Source of the DNA: Dendrolimus kikuchii | Lineage: Eukaryota; Arthropoda; Insecta; Lepidoptera; Lasiocampidae | DNA: 64,000 bases | NCBI GenBank assembly: GCA_019925095.2 | Contig: CM034397.1 | Coordinates: 3,184,001-3,248,000, forward strand | Reading direction: 5' to 3' | Shown here: piece by piece, positions 11,956 to 24,060 of the stretch | Position numbering within the stretch: the first letter of the stretch is position 1 | Layout: every line of letters starts with the position of its first letter | The notes under the pieces: generated by a model | Databases searched by the model: none | What the model was told of the DNA's origin: nothing | The model's input: the letters and a program-made list of their open reading frames with translations, nothing else | Made by a program: the position numbers and the translations under genes

Positions 11956-13011
11956 GATACCTAAGGTCATTATACTTGTTTTATTATTTTATCGTTTGGA
12001 AGGTTTGAGTTTAATAACAAGAAAAAGCCGATTTTATTAATTTAAATTTCGATAGCAATACTACAGTTTTCAAAATTTAACGTACACGTCTAGTAGTCAC
12101 CATTCAAAAATAAATTAACGACTAATCCTCAATCAATCTCTTTACGCAACACCAACTCTTTGCTTTCCACGAATTACCACAATAATCATAGCAATCTATC
12201 TTGTGTCTGTTGTTTGTATTAACAAAATTACTCGAGTTGATTGTTCGCTTCCGATTTATCACGCCACAGTCGTAACATGCATCTCCGAGTTTGCTCACTT
12301 TCCTTTGATTACTTATTATACCATCAACATGATTATGGGTATTGCGATTTTGCTTAACTGCTTTGACACGAAATGCTAATTGTGCAGCCTTACAATCAGC
12401 TTATACAGTAAGATCTATTCTGGCGGTGTTGTAGTTTAATATCCGCATTCCGTTGCTGTGTTTGTTTAACAGTACAAAACACGATTATTTGTGTGTCCAT
12501 TTGAAATAATTGTACGAACGTTTCACCCAGTTTCGTTTCACTCAAAACGCAGAGAGTTTTATTTGAACTTGAAGGATTGATGATTTGCTGCGTAATTTCG
12601 TTAATCGATTTAGAAATGAGAAGTTATACAATATACATTGTTTTTAAGCAATAATGTGTAAGTCAGTATGGAAAAAGCTCAACTGGTGACGTCAGACTTT
12701 TTGAATTGCCGCAAAAATTTGTTGTATAGCGTGAGTCATTTTAGCTGAGGCTGAGGTGCCATTTTTTTAGGGTAGTTCTAAAAGTTTGATTTTTGATGAA
12801 TACCTTACACTACCTGGATGTGTATATATACCGTGCGAAGCCATATTTAACAAAGAAGTTTCAAAAGGGTCTGTCTAATGAAGTTGTATTTAAATCACGT
12901 TTTTTGCCAAGTATCACATAGTATTAGTTTGTCACCTAATCCCACTATATTCTAAAATGGCAATATCACAGACATCTTAATTTTTGTACTGTTACTCCAA
13001 TCTTTTTTTTT
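11956..13011. other. No supported feature
   Basis: Unique AT-rich sequence without ORFs of note. Confidence 0.5.
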
Positions 13012-13385
13012 ATATATTTATTGAATAGGTTCGCGTTTTACCGACATTGCTTCTGATGTCAGGTGGAAATGCAGTCTAAGGTGAAACACGCTTACCTAGA
13101 AGATTCACGCGAGATTTGAAGACACCTAGATTGTATTTTAAGGAAAAAACGCGATGGTAAAGAGTTCCACTCTTCAGCGGTACGTATGCTAAAAGTGGAA
13201 GCATAGCGTTTCATCGGCTTTGTTGATATTTCCACAATATATCGGTGGCGTGAGCTCGTATGTCTGCTGGTCCGGTAGTAAAATGGTGAGGGAGGCATTA
13301 ATGTATGTAATTCCGTGGCACACTCGCCGAAGTGTATCCTATAAAATACCGACAATCTAGCGACTTTACGTTAATGATTTAGGCT
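13012..13385 (-). pseudogene. Jockey/CR1-type LINE, RT C-terminal fragment
   Basis: Minus-strand ORF 13355-13092 includes FGECATELHTLMPPSPFYYR, HRYIVEIS and FSIRTAEEWNSLPSRFF. AEEWNSLP-x-x-x-F is typical of the C-terminal end of Jockey/CR1-like reverse transcriptases. The 3' UTR continues to 13012 (CTGACATCAGAAGCAATGTC on the minus strand). Related pieces lie at 34432-34590 and 57590-57735. Confidence 0.7.
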
Positions 13386-13492
13386 CTGAAGCCTCTCGTC
13401 AAATAGTCGATTATTGCCTGTCAGCTTCCTAACTCTTTTCTCTATTGATTCGAGTGTTTCGAGCTTGTATTTGGCTGAGCCATCCTAAAGAT

Positions 13493-13764
13493 ACATACAT
13501 AACTTCACGCCAGTTCCCTTGCGGGATAGACACGGCAACAGAGCGCCATTTAGGCTTATTCTTACAAACCTCACTTGCTTCTTTGACATTCATAACTCTT
13601 GTCATGCACGCTCGTCTGTTCTTAAGGCTCCTGACATCACCTTCTGCTAGTACACGATCAATTTGATCATGGAAGGTGTGTCGTGGCCTTCCACGACTTC
13701 TGCATCCAGCCACTTTTGCATTGTATATCTGTTTAGTCATTCTTTCATCATACATTCTTCTTCT
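13493..13764 (-). mobile_element. RTE-like LINE 3' fragment, copy B1, with 12-bp target duplication
   Basis: The minus strand encodes DEASEV-type tail sequence (VKEASEVCKNKPKWRSV) and GCRSRGRPRHTFHDQIDRV of the family described at 39165-39768, with its (CATA)n tail at the left end. CATCCTAAAGAT at 13481-13492 is repeated at 13765-13776: an exact 12-bp target-site duplication that fixes both ends of the insertion. It is 5'-truncated. Confidence 0.85.
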
Positions 13765-13776
13765 CATCCTAAAGAT

Positions 13777-14586
13777 GAGAGCAGTATTCCGTGCAAGATC
13801 GTACTCGTGCTTGGTAAAGATTCAGCAACTGAAGTGGTGTGAAGTACTGCCTCACCTCTGATAGAACCCCTAGCTCTTCCATTTTCTTATATGTATAGTA
13901 TATTAAGTACTCCTTTCTTAGAACTACCTAAAGCATATCAATTTAGTAGTAACTGATTTTCCTCAACTGAGGAATCAGATTTCATTCGTAAGAACGAGTA
14001 AGAGAGACATGTAGTAAAATTGTATAGTAATCAACTTTAACCGTTAGGAAGTGGAATGAAATAAATAGAAAACGAAAGTTAATAATAAAATACATTAACT
14101 GTGACAGTTACAGTGAGTTATGGCCTTAGAAAGTAATTTCTTGAGATCGCCTCTCAAAAGATCTATTCTCAGATGCAACAAAAAAAGTTAATTACTAATT
14201 TTAATTACTGATTACATCCACAGATTTTGGAATTTCTCTTAATCCACGTTATTATTATTGTCTCTACCTAGTCCTATGGAGAACAGACCTGGTGATATGT
14301 TATTTATGTATGCTTTCTATACTTATATATCTCTGGCTAAGACTATCCACGTTACTTCATCCGTAACCTTTTCGTCCCATATTCCACGAGAACTGCTACT
14401 ATTTTCAGTATAGAAAATACAAAATATCTTATGTCTGTCTTAGATCGTTTATAATATATCGGTAATCTCATGGATATGTGTGGACATATCGTCTGTTCTG
14501 CTTAAATGTAAAGGTTAAGATATTTTCAATATTCTCATTAACTCACTGCTGGACTTAGACCTCTACATTTTTAGGGAACTGTTAAA
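13777..14586. other. No supported feature
   Basis: AT-rich. Nothing recognised between RTE-like copy B1 and family-A copy A3. Confidence 0.5.
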
Positions 14587-14893
14587 TTTTATCCGTGCAG
14601 GAACGGAGAAAGAATACAATTTCCTGCGGCCGGGCGGCCTGTCGTAAGAGGCGACCAAACAACCCACAGCCAGGTGGTAGGGCATTTATCCGACTGGATG
14701 GCTACCACCCCTGGTCTAAACCTTGAGTTGTGTTCAGGTATTAGTGACCAGGTTCCAGTCCCCTTTAAGAGAGCAAGCAGCAGCGCATTTGTAGCACCGT
14801 TGGTGTTGCAAATGTCCATAGACGATATTAACCGCATTCTATCATGTGGGCTGTCTGCCTGTCTGCTGAACTCCTGCAATAAAAAATAAAATA
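14587..14893 (+). mobile_element. Family-A retroposon copy A3 (full length)
   Basis: Runs from TTTTATCCGTGCAGGAACGG to CTCCTGCAATAAAAAATAAA, with all internal landmarks in order. It is a good reference for family length, about 300 bp. Confidence 0.85.
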
Positions 14894-16489
14894 AATTACA
14901 CGATTATGTCTAACAATATTATTGTACACACAAAGATGCAGTATGGTTTTGATAATTACCGAGCTATTTTGTTGGAAAGTTATAAAAATTCTGTGTTGTT
15001 TTCAATCAAGTAAAGCCTACACGATGCAGGAAACAATAAGAGCAACAGTGTGTTACCTAATAAACTTTAAACAATAAGCTCTTACGAGTACTGAGAAAAT
15101 TCCATACAATATGTACAAATGCACAAAAACTGCCACAATATCGTGATATTACATTGTGTGTTCTATCTATTGTTATGAAAAACATCTATTTCCGAAATTG
15201 TGTTCCTTATTCGATGGGAATCTAATGCCAATTGTAATTCTGTAATAACTATTTCACTTTTATAGTTAAGGCTCAAAATCCGTACTCTCTTGACTTATGA
15301 CCGCTTTCTGAGGTTACCAATTATGAGTTCAATAACAATTGATTCCACAAAGTTGTGTAATAGATAAACTTAGGTTAGCTGTTAGCCTACAACTAGTACC
15401 AAAACTCGCCACTAGATGGATCTATTTAAGAAGGAATATCTAATATTTATTTACATCGAACAAAAACGTCAAACGAAAGATATGGAATAGATAAACGCCT
15501 AATGTTGGTCAGTTAAGTTGAACCTAGTTTAACTATCGTACGATGGTGTGTTCAAAAACATAATTTTATAAGTTATTGAACCGATAGCGCTAACGAATAG
15601 ATAAACTACAGTTAAAAGTACCTCAGAAACCGGGCATTGGTTATAAAAGTATAATACAAAGTTTACAGAGTTGAACGTTTTACAACCTCATAAGAGCTTA
15701 GGATCACATCTAATTATATGGGAAAGGGCATAAACTTAGTTTTGTTATACACACTTATATAACTAACCAGTACAGTCGTGGTATGAAAATGTTCGCCAAT
15801 TTTCAAATTGATTCATTTAATGTTCCGCGAGCACATGTTACTTCTTCAAACTAAGTCACAGAAGAGACTGTTCTACAGAAAATTATGTTCAACTATTTGA
15901 CAATAAAGTTTAAAATTACTTAGATCTAAGTTGTTTGATTTCATATATTGTCTAAGAAGATTGTTTAGACATGCAAAACCTTTTTATTGGTTTTAATATT
16001 TATGTAAAGCGTAGTGATTACATCCTCTTTGTTTCTTATTGTTAATCTCAGCGTCTGTCATTATCAACATTGCTATTTTCTTTTGTCACGTTTCTATATT
16101 TTATAAACGTAACATTTATTAGAATGTTGGCACTATTGTTTCTTGTACTCGTGCAAGCAGAAATCTACTTTAAGGTGACGAACATTTTCATTCAGCGACT
16201 GTATCATGCTCATTTACACAGCTATATTCACAGGCTAATTCCATTTTAAAATTGTTAAGATACTATTTATCCCGGAAAGTGAAATATTTTTCATTGAAAT
16301 ATTAAGAAATATTATTACAATCGGTCGACCGGATTTCAATCCATACATAGTGCAAAGTTCGCACGATTATGAAATTTCTAATCCAACCAATGCAAAATAT
16401 GTATTACATTTACGGCGGCCACGCCTAATGTTTAGTCTTTTCGCGGTTACGCTGACCCGTTGTTTAGCGGCATACAGAAGAAATCTTTC
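14894..16489. other. No supported feature
   Basis: AT-rich unique sequence; no ORF of interest. Confidence 0.5.
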
Positions 16490-16615
16490 CAAATTTCATC
16501 CGTTTATAAAAACAATAGTTGCGAGAAAAATGTACGACCGCGTCCATACATACAGACGGACGGACGTTGTACATGACGGATTTATAGGAGTTCCGTTTAC
16601 GGTTTACGTTTGACT
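16490..16615 (+). repeat. Decayed LINE tail
   Basis: AAATTTCATCCGTTTATAAA, ACAGACGGACGGACG and GGAGTTCCGTTTACGG resemble the 3' ends of decayed non-LTR elements common in insects. The 87-codon ORF spanning it is not a gene. Confidence 0.4.
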
Positions 16616-16638
16616 ACGGATATTCAAAAATAAGGCGT

Positions 16639-16874
16639 CCCACAACCAGGCTATTTACCCGTCTGAATGACTACCACCCCTAGTCTAGACTCTAGAGTAT
16701 GGCGCCATAACAACCTTGAGTTGTGTTCCGGTATTAGTGACCGGCTTCCAGTCTGCCTTTAGAGAGTGGCAGCATGTTAGTAGCGCCTTTGGTGTTACAA
16801 ATTCCATAGGCGATGGTAACCGTTTTCCATCAGGATGGCCGCCTGCCTGTCTGTTGAACTCATGCAGTAAAAAA
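16639..16874 (+). mobile_element. Family-A retroposon copy A4 (5' truncated)
   Basis: It starts inside the family at CCCACAACCAGG and ends GAACTCATGCAGTAAAAAAT. It is moderately diverged, with an ATGGC/GCCAT change and indels. Confidence 0.8.
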
Positions 16875-17927
16875 TATTACAAGGCTGTTAAATCAAAAGT
16901 AATGCAAAGCATCTATTACAGCTTCAATCACTATTGTATAACTCATTACAAAAGCTCTCAATTAACTGTTGTTTGCGCCTCAGGAATGTCTGGTTGGGAG
17001 CTAAATTTTAGCGTCGTAATATAATTTCATTAGGATGCCTCAGAAGCGTGGAGAGCAATGTCACTGCCAACCGTTATCTTATCTGTGTGAAACTAATTAA
17101 ACTCGCAGACTGCTTGTACGATCTTTATTCGTAATTCAAGTTGTTGCTTGTACTACATTTTCACATTTGTTTTCGAGAATAAAGAAAGTAAATATTTCAT
17201 AATTTATTTATTTTGGCTTTAGCTTTTTAAATTTCAAAAAATCTCGAAAGAGATGACTTTAGGTGAAATAAGCGAAAGTTTGAGTTTTTACGTATTTAAA
17301 CGGGTTTAATTTGAATTTATACTTATATTCAGTTGTTTCAACCACTTGAGTATGGCAAGTATGACAAGTACCAAAATAAAGTGGAACTTCATGTTATGTC
17401 TTACACTTATCACTACTTCGAGACATGTGTTAATTTCACTAAGGGATTCTTCAAAATCGGCCTTATTAGGCTGTGATGTAATGCGGCCAGAGTAGTATTT
17501 GACTTAGACTCCTAGTACTCGAGATCCCTTGTTTATGTGTAACAGTTTAAATACTAAAGGGAAAATTATTCCATTTTATCAATTAAATTGAAACTCATCT
17601 AATAAATTACCATTAGACATAAAGACATGCCGCGAATTCGAGATAAATAAATATAAGCTATTTACATACTTAACGGACAAGACATTTTATTCGATACAGA
17701 AATTCTTGGACAGTAACATAATAAATGACCAAAATATTAGATAAAGGTGGTATTAATATATATATAATTCTGACTAAAGCTAAATAAACACACTGACATT
17801 AAAATATTTAGGAATCAATAAACACATGCGTATCAATATTAGTTTTTCTTTTTTTTGACATTTAATTTAATTTTCTCTTTGTTTTATAATCTATGTTAAT
17901 TTTTTTTTCTCCATTATTTTTAATAAT
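16875..17927. other. No supported feature
   Basis: AT-rich unique sequence. Confidence 0.5.
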
Positions 17928-18022
17928 TGTAAAGGTGGTCTGGAAGATATCGCCGGCGGCGATAAGACCTCCTATTGTATATGTAACTTATGTATGCAAT
18001 AAAGAACATTCATTCATTCATT
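17928..18022 (+). mobile_element. LINE 3' UTR-like tail with (CATT)n end
   Basis: GTGGTCTGGAAGATATCGCC, GGCGATAAGACCTCC and GCAATAAAGAACATTCATTC form a LINE 3' end with its own AATAAA. Copies occur at 27864-27955 (reverse), 41318-41432 and 42300-42427. It resembles the 3' UTRs of lepidopteran Jockey-type LINEs. Confidence 0.55.
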
Positions 18023-19689
18023 CAAATATAGCAATAAATTCATGCTACCGAATGTTACTTTTGTAAACGTGAAAATGAGTGAAACCAATCGGTCGCCAAC
18101 ATTTTTACTATTCCTTGCCGCAATGCAGTACCAATGCACTGACCTCTTACTTTTCTAGGAATCTAAAATGGGCTAACGTCTAGTGTCATAGTTGAAAATA
18201 CAGATGTTTCAGACCGTAGTGTACCAAATTATACGTTTACGCGTGAATCATGATTTAAGAGAACTAAAGATGCTTTGCTAAGGTACATTATAGGACACCG
18301 AGTTGACTGCTACCTTGATACAGTTTTATTGCACAAAAACATTATAATAAAATTAAACTAAACACAAATACAAAATCAAACACGGTGGTTGATATCGCTA
18401 GTACTAGAAACCAGACACAAGTTAGACGGTTCTGGAATGTTGGTGATTCATTAAAATTAAACAAATCTCTAATATGTGAAGCAATTAAAGAATTCAGTAA
18501 CAAGGTGATTATAATAAGATTTTTTTTTGTACCACTAATTTTCTGAAGAACATATTGTTTTATGATGTAATTATTTTAAAAGAAACTGTGGTTGCAGATG
18601 AAAATCGACATGCGTTTGAAACACTTTATTGATACTTCCTACAGAGATATTCTTACATTGCTACGATTCTTATGAATTATAACAAAACTATTTCATTTGG
18701 CTTCATAAGTCTGATATTACTTATGAATTACTGAGATATCGAAATTAAATATTTGGTTTATAACGCTTAAATATCTTGCTTGTTAACATCAGCATAATAC
18801 GTAGTTTACATTGCTTCAGAGATTTTATTATTTATTACAGTCACAACCTTCAGATTTGATAACTGGTTCTGTAGTCATCTCAAAGAGCTTATTATGTAAA
18901 TAATAATTGTCCCGCCATCCTCTGACAATTATTTGATTCAAATAATTACTGGCTTGTCATTTAAAATTTTTTGTCTGCATATTTCGTAGCGCAGTCTTCT
19001 GTACTATTGCTGAAATATGAATATAAGTAAACAGAAACTAGGTAAAAATTGAATTTATTTAACTCGCGGATGACGCTAAAGTTCTTTTGCAAATCGAAAA
19101 ATCACTAAATGTTGAGAATTTTTACACAGTCACAAAACTGGCATAAAACTAGTCATATGACCAACAACTAGAATAATTTTGATATAAATCATACGGCTTA
19201 AAAAGTTGTATAGCAAAAATATTTGCAAAAAATTTCATCCGAAGTAAAATTTAGAGGTCAACTTTGCTGGATTATAAGTTCACATGTGCATACTCTAATA
19301 AATAATATACTGCCTCACAAATCGTTCTTATCAGAATGTCTTAGTTACCACACACCAGTCATATGACAGTTTTCATATTTGTAATCTAACACACCACTTT
19401 TTATCGTCTCACTCCAATTACCATAATAGATGAGTGAATCGCGAGGTATCATACAAATACACTTTCACTTGCTCCACAAGTGCCACGCTTTGCTTTCATG
19501 TTCATGTGCCTAATGGTTGTTCGCCTTCATGATGTTGTTTATAAAAGTTACATACAAAAAAAGTTACATTCTACAGCAAAACTTTTGATATTGTCTCTGT
19601 TTACGGTCACGAGATTTACAGCTGTCAAAGAATCCTTCGCGTCTCACTCCGGTGTGTCTTTTCTCAGTCTATATATCACAGTACTGATT
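18023..19689. other. No supported feature
   Basis: AT-rich. The 96-codon plus ORF near 19480 runs into the Penelope-like module and is not supported as a gene. Confidence 0.5.
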
Positions 19690-19985
19690 AGCTCAGAACT
19701 ACTTCTCCGACGTTTCGGCCACTTTTCAGTGGCCGTGATCACGGAAGACAAAGATGTCAAGTGTCAATGAGTATTGTTAAAGTTTTATTTAGCCTACAGC
19801 CAACTTGTTAATTTTAATTATTTAATTGTAATTTTGTTTATGGTTATTGTTTACTCTATGGGAGCCTAATCTAACTCACTACCGCTTCGCAACATGTTAT
19901 GGCTTGAAGAGAAGAAGCGGCGCAAGAAACTCTTCAGCAAACATGCCTAGCTCTAATAATTTTATATAATATTAAAATGGGTGGA
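19690..19985 (-). mobile_element. Penelope-like 3' repeat module with hammerhead-like motif
   Basis: On the minus strand the order is AACAAGTTGGCTGTAGGCTA, AATAAAACTTTAACAATACT, then the CCGTGATCACGG palindrome, GGCCACTGAAAAGTGGCC, and GAAACGTCGGAG. The same block recurs at 23533-23690 and 25120-25240. It lies 3' of a minus-strand GIY-YIG-like coding remnant at 20081, consistent with a Penelope-like element and its terminal repeat. Confidence 0.55.
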
Positions 19986-20080
19986 AGGAAAAATAAAAGT
20001 AATTATCAGTCAAGTTGGTTTGTGTTCCGTTGTACGCAGAAAGAGCTCATAGTGTCTTGAGGTCTGGCAGCTGGTTTTTG

Positions 20081-20320
20081 CTAGGTTTGGGTCTTAATAG
20101 TTTTGATGATTGGATCCCAAACAGGTGGTACTGGCCAACCATCTTCTCTATTGAAATTTGGGTGTTTTTTGATTTCAATAGCCTCACGCATCATTCTAGG
20201 TATGAAACGATTCTCTTTCGCGAGGATTTGTGGGTTATCGAATATGATGTCGTGGTTGGGTTTATCCAGCATGTGTTCACTGATCGCAGACTTCATAGAC
20301 CTTGTGTGTTTTATGTATAC
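20081..20320 (-). pseudogene. Penelope-like element, C-terminal GIY-YIG-type endonuclease remnant
   Basis: The minus-strand ORF reads KSAISEHMLDKPNHDIIFD, then ILAKENRFIPRMMREAIEIK and KHPNFNREDGWPVPPVWDP. Patterns A-x-x-E-H, I-x-F-D-x-x-x-I-L, R-x-x-x-R-x-x-x-E-A-I-E-I and N-F-N-R-E-D-G are characteristic of the C-terminus of Penelope-like retroelements. Only the last ~70 codons survive, so no complete RT or endonuclease remains. The 127-codon plus-strand ORF here is antisense. Confidence 0.7.
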
Positions 20321-20350
20321 AAGTCGCGAAAACTTAAGAAAATATTATCA
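20321..20350 (+). repeat. Penelope-associated end sequence in inverted position
   Basis: ATGTATACAAGTCGCGAAAA followed by CTTAAG also occurs at 23455-23485 (reverse), 23945-23965 (reverse, one change) and 25290-25310. In the other copies it lies downstream of the hammerhead-like motif; here it lies upstream of the coding remnant in opposite orientation, suggesting an inverted join. Confidence 0.5.
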
Positions 20351-20887
20351 GAACTATTTGCTCCTGTGTTCTTCTTGCTGTTTGTTACTGTAGCTTAATA
20401 CATGTCTTGAAACATTAAAACGATAATCTAATTGATAGATTCTTCATAAATCTTCTGAAATAACAATAAATGTGTTAATTGCGTACACTTAGAAAAACAA
20501 TTTTAAAATAATTAATCGAATATGACGATCTATTTTTTGCTTCTGCCTCGTCTAAATTGACATGGTGTTCACATAAGAATAGCACAGGTTTGTTATTTCA
20601 CAGTAACAACTGTCGTAACTCTACTTTGATTGCGTTGGTGTATGATGATAATAATCTATGCGCGTACACCGTTTTATAACTGACAGCATAATTTAAACAT
20701 TCAAATGACATAAATTTTGTTCTAGTCTGGTTGCCAGTGATTTTTACTTGTAAGCTTCTACTGTGAACACTTTTGGACACTGAAATTGCGTATCCATTCA
20801 ATCCTGTATATTTCACTTGTTGCGGATAATAGTTTGTTACTTTTTTTGTAAGCTTGGGAATGAATGTAATCTTTCGTAATATAGTAT

Positions 20888-21140
20888 ACTAGCTTCTGCC
20901 CGCGACTTCGCCTGCGTGGAATAGTACAAAAAAAAAATAAGTTAAAGAAAACTCCCCCGATTTTGAAATATTATTCATTGATGCTCCACTCCTATTGGTC
21001 TTATCGTGATGATATTATAGCCTACAGCTTTCCTCGATAAATAGGCTATCTGACACTGAAAGAATTTTTTCAAATCAGACCAGTAGTTCCTGAGATTAGC
21101 GCGTTCAAGCAAACAAACACAAACTCTTCAGCTTTATATA
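20888..21140 (+). repeat. Family-F repeat, tandem copy 1
   Basis: TAGCTTCTGCCCGCGACTTC, CTCCCCCGATTTTGAAATAT, TATAGCCTACAGC, GAAAGAATTTTTTCAAATCA and GAGATTAGCGCGTTCAAGC. It ends TTTATATATTAGTA. This is a very common lepidopteran repeat type of unsettled class. Confidence 0.65.
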
Positions 21141-21147
21141 TTAGTAC

Positions 21148-21383
21148 TAGCTGTGCCCGCGACGTCGTCCGCGTGGAATTTGTTATCAAAACCCCCCGAT
21201 TTTGAAACATTTTTCATTGGTGCTCCGCTCCTATTGATCTTAGCGTGATGATATATAGACTATAGCCTTCCTCGATAAATCGGCTATCTAACACTGAAAG
21301 AATTTTTCAAATCAAACCAGTACTTCCTGAGATTAGCGCGTTCAAACAAACAAACTCTTCAGCTTTATATATTAGTATAAGAT
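21148..21383 (+). repeat. Family-F repeat, tandem copy 2
   Basis: It starts within 10 bp of copy 1's end and repeats the same landmarks (TGTGCCCGCGACGTCGTCCG ... GAGATTAGCGCGTTCAAAC). Two adjacent head-to-tail units suggest tandem insertion or local duplication. Confidence 0.65.
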
Positions 21384-22584
21384 AAGTATTCCGAGTTCGT
21401 ATCTAGCTTATAATCCCATTTCCCAGGATAAAAAGTGTACTTGGTTTATTCCCATTATAATTATAGTATATTTTATGTATATGTGCATTCTTTTAGTGGA
21501 ATCAGTTCATTCATAACCCATGAAGAAGGATTTTACAAACATTTTACTTTAATTACTAACATAGATATAAGGAAAAAAATATTACTAATAGTCATGTGTG
21601 TGTTTATCTGTGTATATTGTATTGGACTGTGTTGTATTTTAATTAATTAATAATAATTATTAATATTATACATCAGCATGGATGCCTATCTATCTTTACC
21701 TATGTTGGCATCTGCCAAGGTATAAAAGTAGATTGGTGCAACGGGTGAACAGTGAACAATATTGAGCAGTATAGATAGCTTAAGCATCCAAACATGGAAC
21801 TTAAAATAGTTTGAGAAATAATAAAGTGAAAACAAATATCCATTAATGTTTAACTCTTAAAACAGAGAGGCCGTTGAAATATATGAAACATATTGAATGT
21901 TAAAAAATTGAAGCAGTTAGAGTTTTAAATACTAACTATTTAAAGACCTTTTGTCAAAGATAATATTAGACGGTTAAAAGTGATCCATATAAACAAACTT
22001 GAATCACTTATTATCGTTGAATATCGTTGTGTCCTTTCAACCGAATAATTCAATTTGGTTGATCCATATTACATGACTGTACTCTTCCGATATATATATT
22101 TCCCATTGAGTTTTTCAATTCAGTTTGAGACCTTTATACGAAATTATTATCTAGAAATAATCTTTATTTATTTAATTAATTTGGGAAACATACAATAGTT
22201 ATAATTCGTACAATATAAAACACATAAATTAATACACATGTCAGCTATCTTGCCACAAAAAAATAATTCATGTTACGCATTTGGCTCATACAACTGTAAG
22301 AAAATTATAATAAAATTTATACAATATAGGAAAATTAGATTAAAAAAAAGGAATTAAATAATACAAGACCACATAAAAAAACAATACAACATGTTTATTT
22401 ATCTGTATCATTCTTAAGTCATAATTATCATGTCATATCTTATCATCTTAAAACATCTAGGCGTCCTGCTTGTGACTTTCTTGCCGCTTCTTCTTTTTGA
22501 GTGTAATTCGCACTGATACTATACAAAAGTGCCATTATGGCCAGAATAGAATTGATAGAATATAATTAAATATTAACATTTTGC
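21384..22584. other. No supported feature
   Basis: AT-rich; 22140-22450 looks like an old LINE 3' region, without a clear match in the window. Confidence 0.45.
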
Positions 22585-22875
22585 TTTTTTTTTATTGCAG
22601 GAGTTCAGCAGACAGGCAGACGGCCTAGATGGAAAGCGGTTACCATCGCCTATGGACATTTGCAACAACAAAGGTTCTACAAATGCGCTGCTGCTCTCTT
22701 AAAGGAGACTGGAACCTGGTCACTAATGCCGGAACACAACACAAGGTTGTTATGGCGGCATACTCTAGACCAGGGGTGGTCGCCATCCACCTGGCTGTGG
22801 GTTGTTTAGTCGCCTCTTACGACAGGCCGCCGGGCCGCTGGTAATTGTATTCTTTCTCCGTTCCTGCACGGATAA
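22585..22875 (-). mobile_element. Family-A retroposon copy A5 (full length)
   Basis: A complete minus copy, from TTTTTTTTTATTGCAGGAGT to CTCCGTTCCTGCACGG. Confidence 0.85.
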
Positions 22876-23439
22876 GGATTCGCTAAATTATAGTAACCAT
22901 ACCATTATTGTCACAGCACTAAACATGCAGCAGAAGCATCCTAAAAAAGTCAAACCAGAGCAACCGGACAAAACCAGAACAAATGATAGATTTGGACGTG
23001 TGACAGATACCTCGTATTGCAGGAAGTTGCTCGAACAAAAATAGATTAAATATTTTAAAAGATGCATAGAAGACTGTACACGTGGACGCGTTAGTTGCAG
23101 CGAAGTCGAATCAATTTGGACTAACACGTTCATTCACTCTGTCTCCTTAGAAGATTTTAGTAACGTGGCAGATATTAATGTAACTATGTTATTTTAAGTT
23201 ACTTTGGAACTGTCTTTATGTAAAATGATTAGAACAATTACGTGTGATCCTCACCTAAGATGTCATAACTTCAAATATATACATTTTTCAAGTTCATATG
23301 TCTATTTTCTTCTTTTCTCTGATGTTTTAATTTAGTTCTATCTATGGTTACTTATTAATAGCTACTATCACTAATCTGTTATTATTATAATAAGAAAAGT
23401 TAATAGTCATCTAAAATTGTTCTATTCAAACTCGGATTT

Positions 23440-23690
23440 ATCATAATATTTTCTTAAGTTTTCGCGACTTGTATACATAATAGAACTACGTTTTAACGGT
23501 TTTAAGCGCGGTAATTTTATTTGATTTTGGTTTTTCCGACATTTCGGCCACTTTTCAGTGGCCGTGATCACGGAAGACAAAGATGTCAAGTGTCAACGAG
23601 TATTGTTGCCAACTTGTTAAATAATTAAAATTAACAAGTTGGCGGTAGGCTAAATAAAACTTTAACAATACTCGGATTTATCAGTTTAAG
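23440..23690 (-). mobile_element. Penelope-like repeat module with hammerhead-like motif
   Basis: It contains TTTTCGCGACTTGTATACAT, ACGTTTTAACGGTTTTAAGC, GACATTTCGGCC, then the CCGTGATCACGG palindrome, and an AACTTGTTAA/TTAACAAGTT inverted repeat ending in GGCGGTAGGCTAAATAAAAC. The motif core at 23533-23576 is the same as at 19706-19746 and 25192-25233, apart from one loop base. Confidence 0.55.
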
Positions 23691-23937
23691 TACCTTATGT
23701 CTATGCACATTTTTATTATTGTTTCTATGTATAATTTTCATTTTTTTTTTCTTCTCTTCTTATTTTTACTGTTATCTGTGGAGGCTTATTAATAGCTTCT
23801 CTAAATCTATTTTATTTTTAGTTATTAATAATGATAGCTGTTAGCCCCCCAAATAAAATAAAATAAAATTTCTTAAATCAAATATTGTAAAAATATAATG
23901 TTTCAGAATTTCATTTATTATCAACACTTTAGAAATA

Positions 23938-24060
23938 TAATATTTTGTTAAGTTTTCGCGACTAGTATACATAATAAAAAAGAAACATCAGAATAATAAA
24001 AATCAAATAAATTACCGCGCTTAAAACCGCTAAAACGTAGTTTTATTAAGTTTTGAAATA
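23938..24060 (-). mobile_element. Penelope-like repeat fragment lacking the ribozyme-like core
   Basis: It shares AAGTTTTCGCGACTAGTATA and CCGCGCTTAAAACCGC with the neighbouring modules. However, the GGCCACT hairpin block is absent and the internal order differs. An internal-deletion or recombinant derivative. Confidence 0.45.

Noticed and set aside
16350..16613. 87-codon ORF
   Set aside because: Its second half is a decayed LINE tail (GACGGACGGACG), and it has no acceptor or donor support.
20015..20398. 127-codon plus-strand ORF
   Set aside because: Antisense to the Penelope-like coding remnant, which has clear family motifs on the minus strand.
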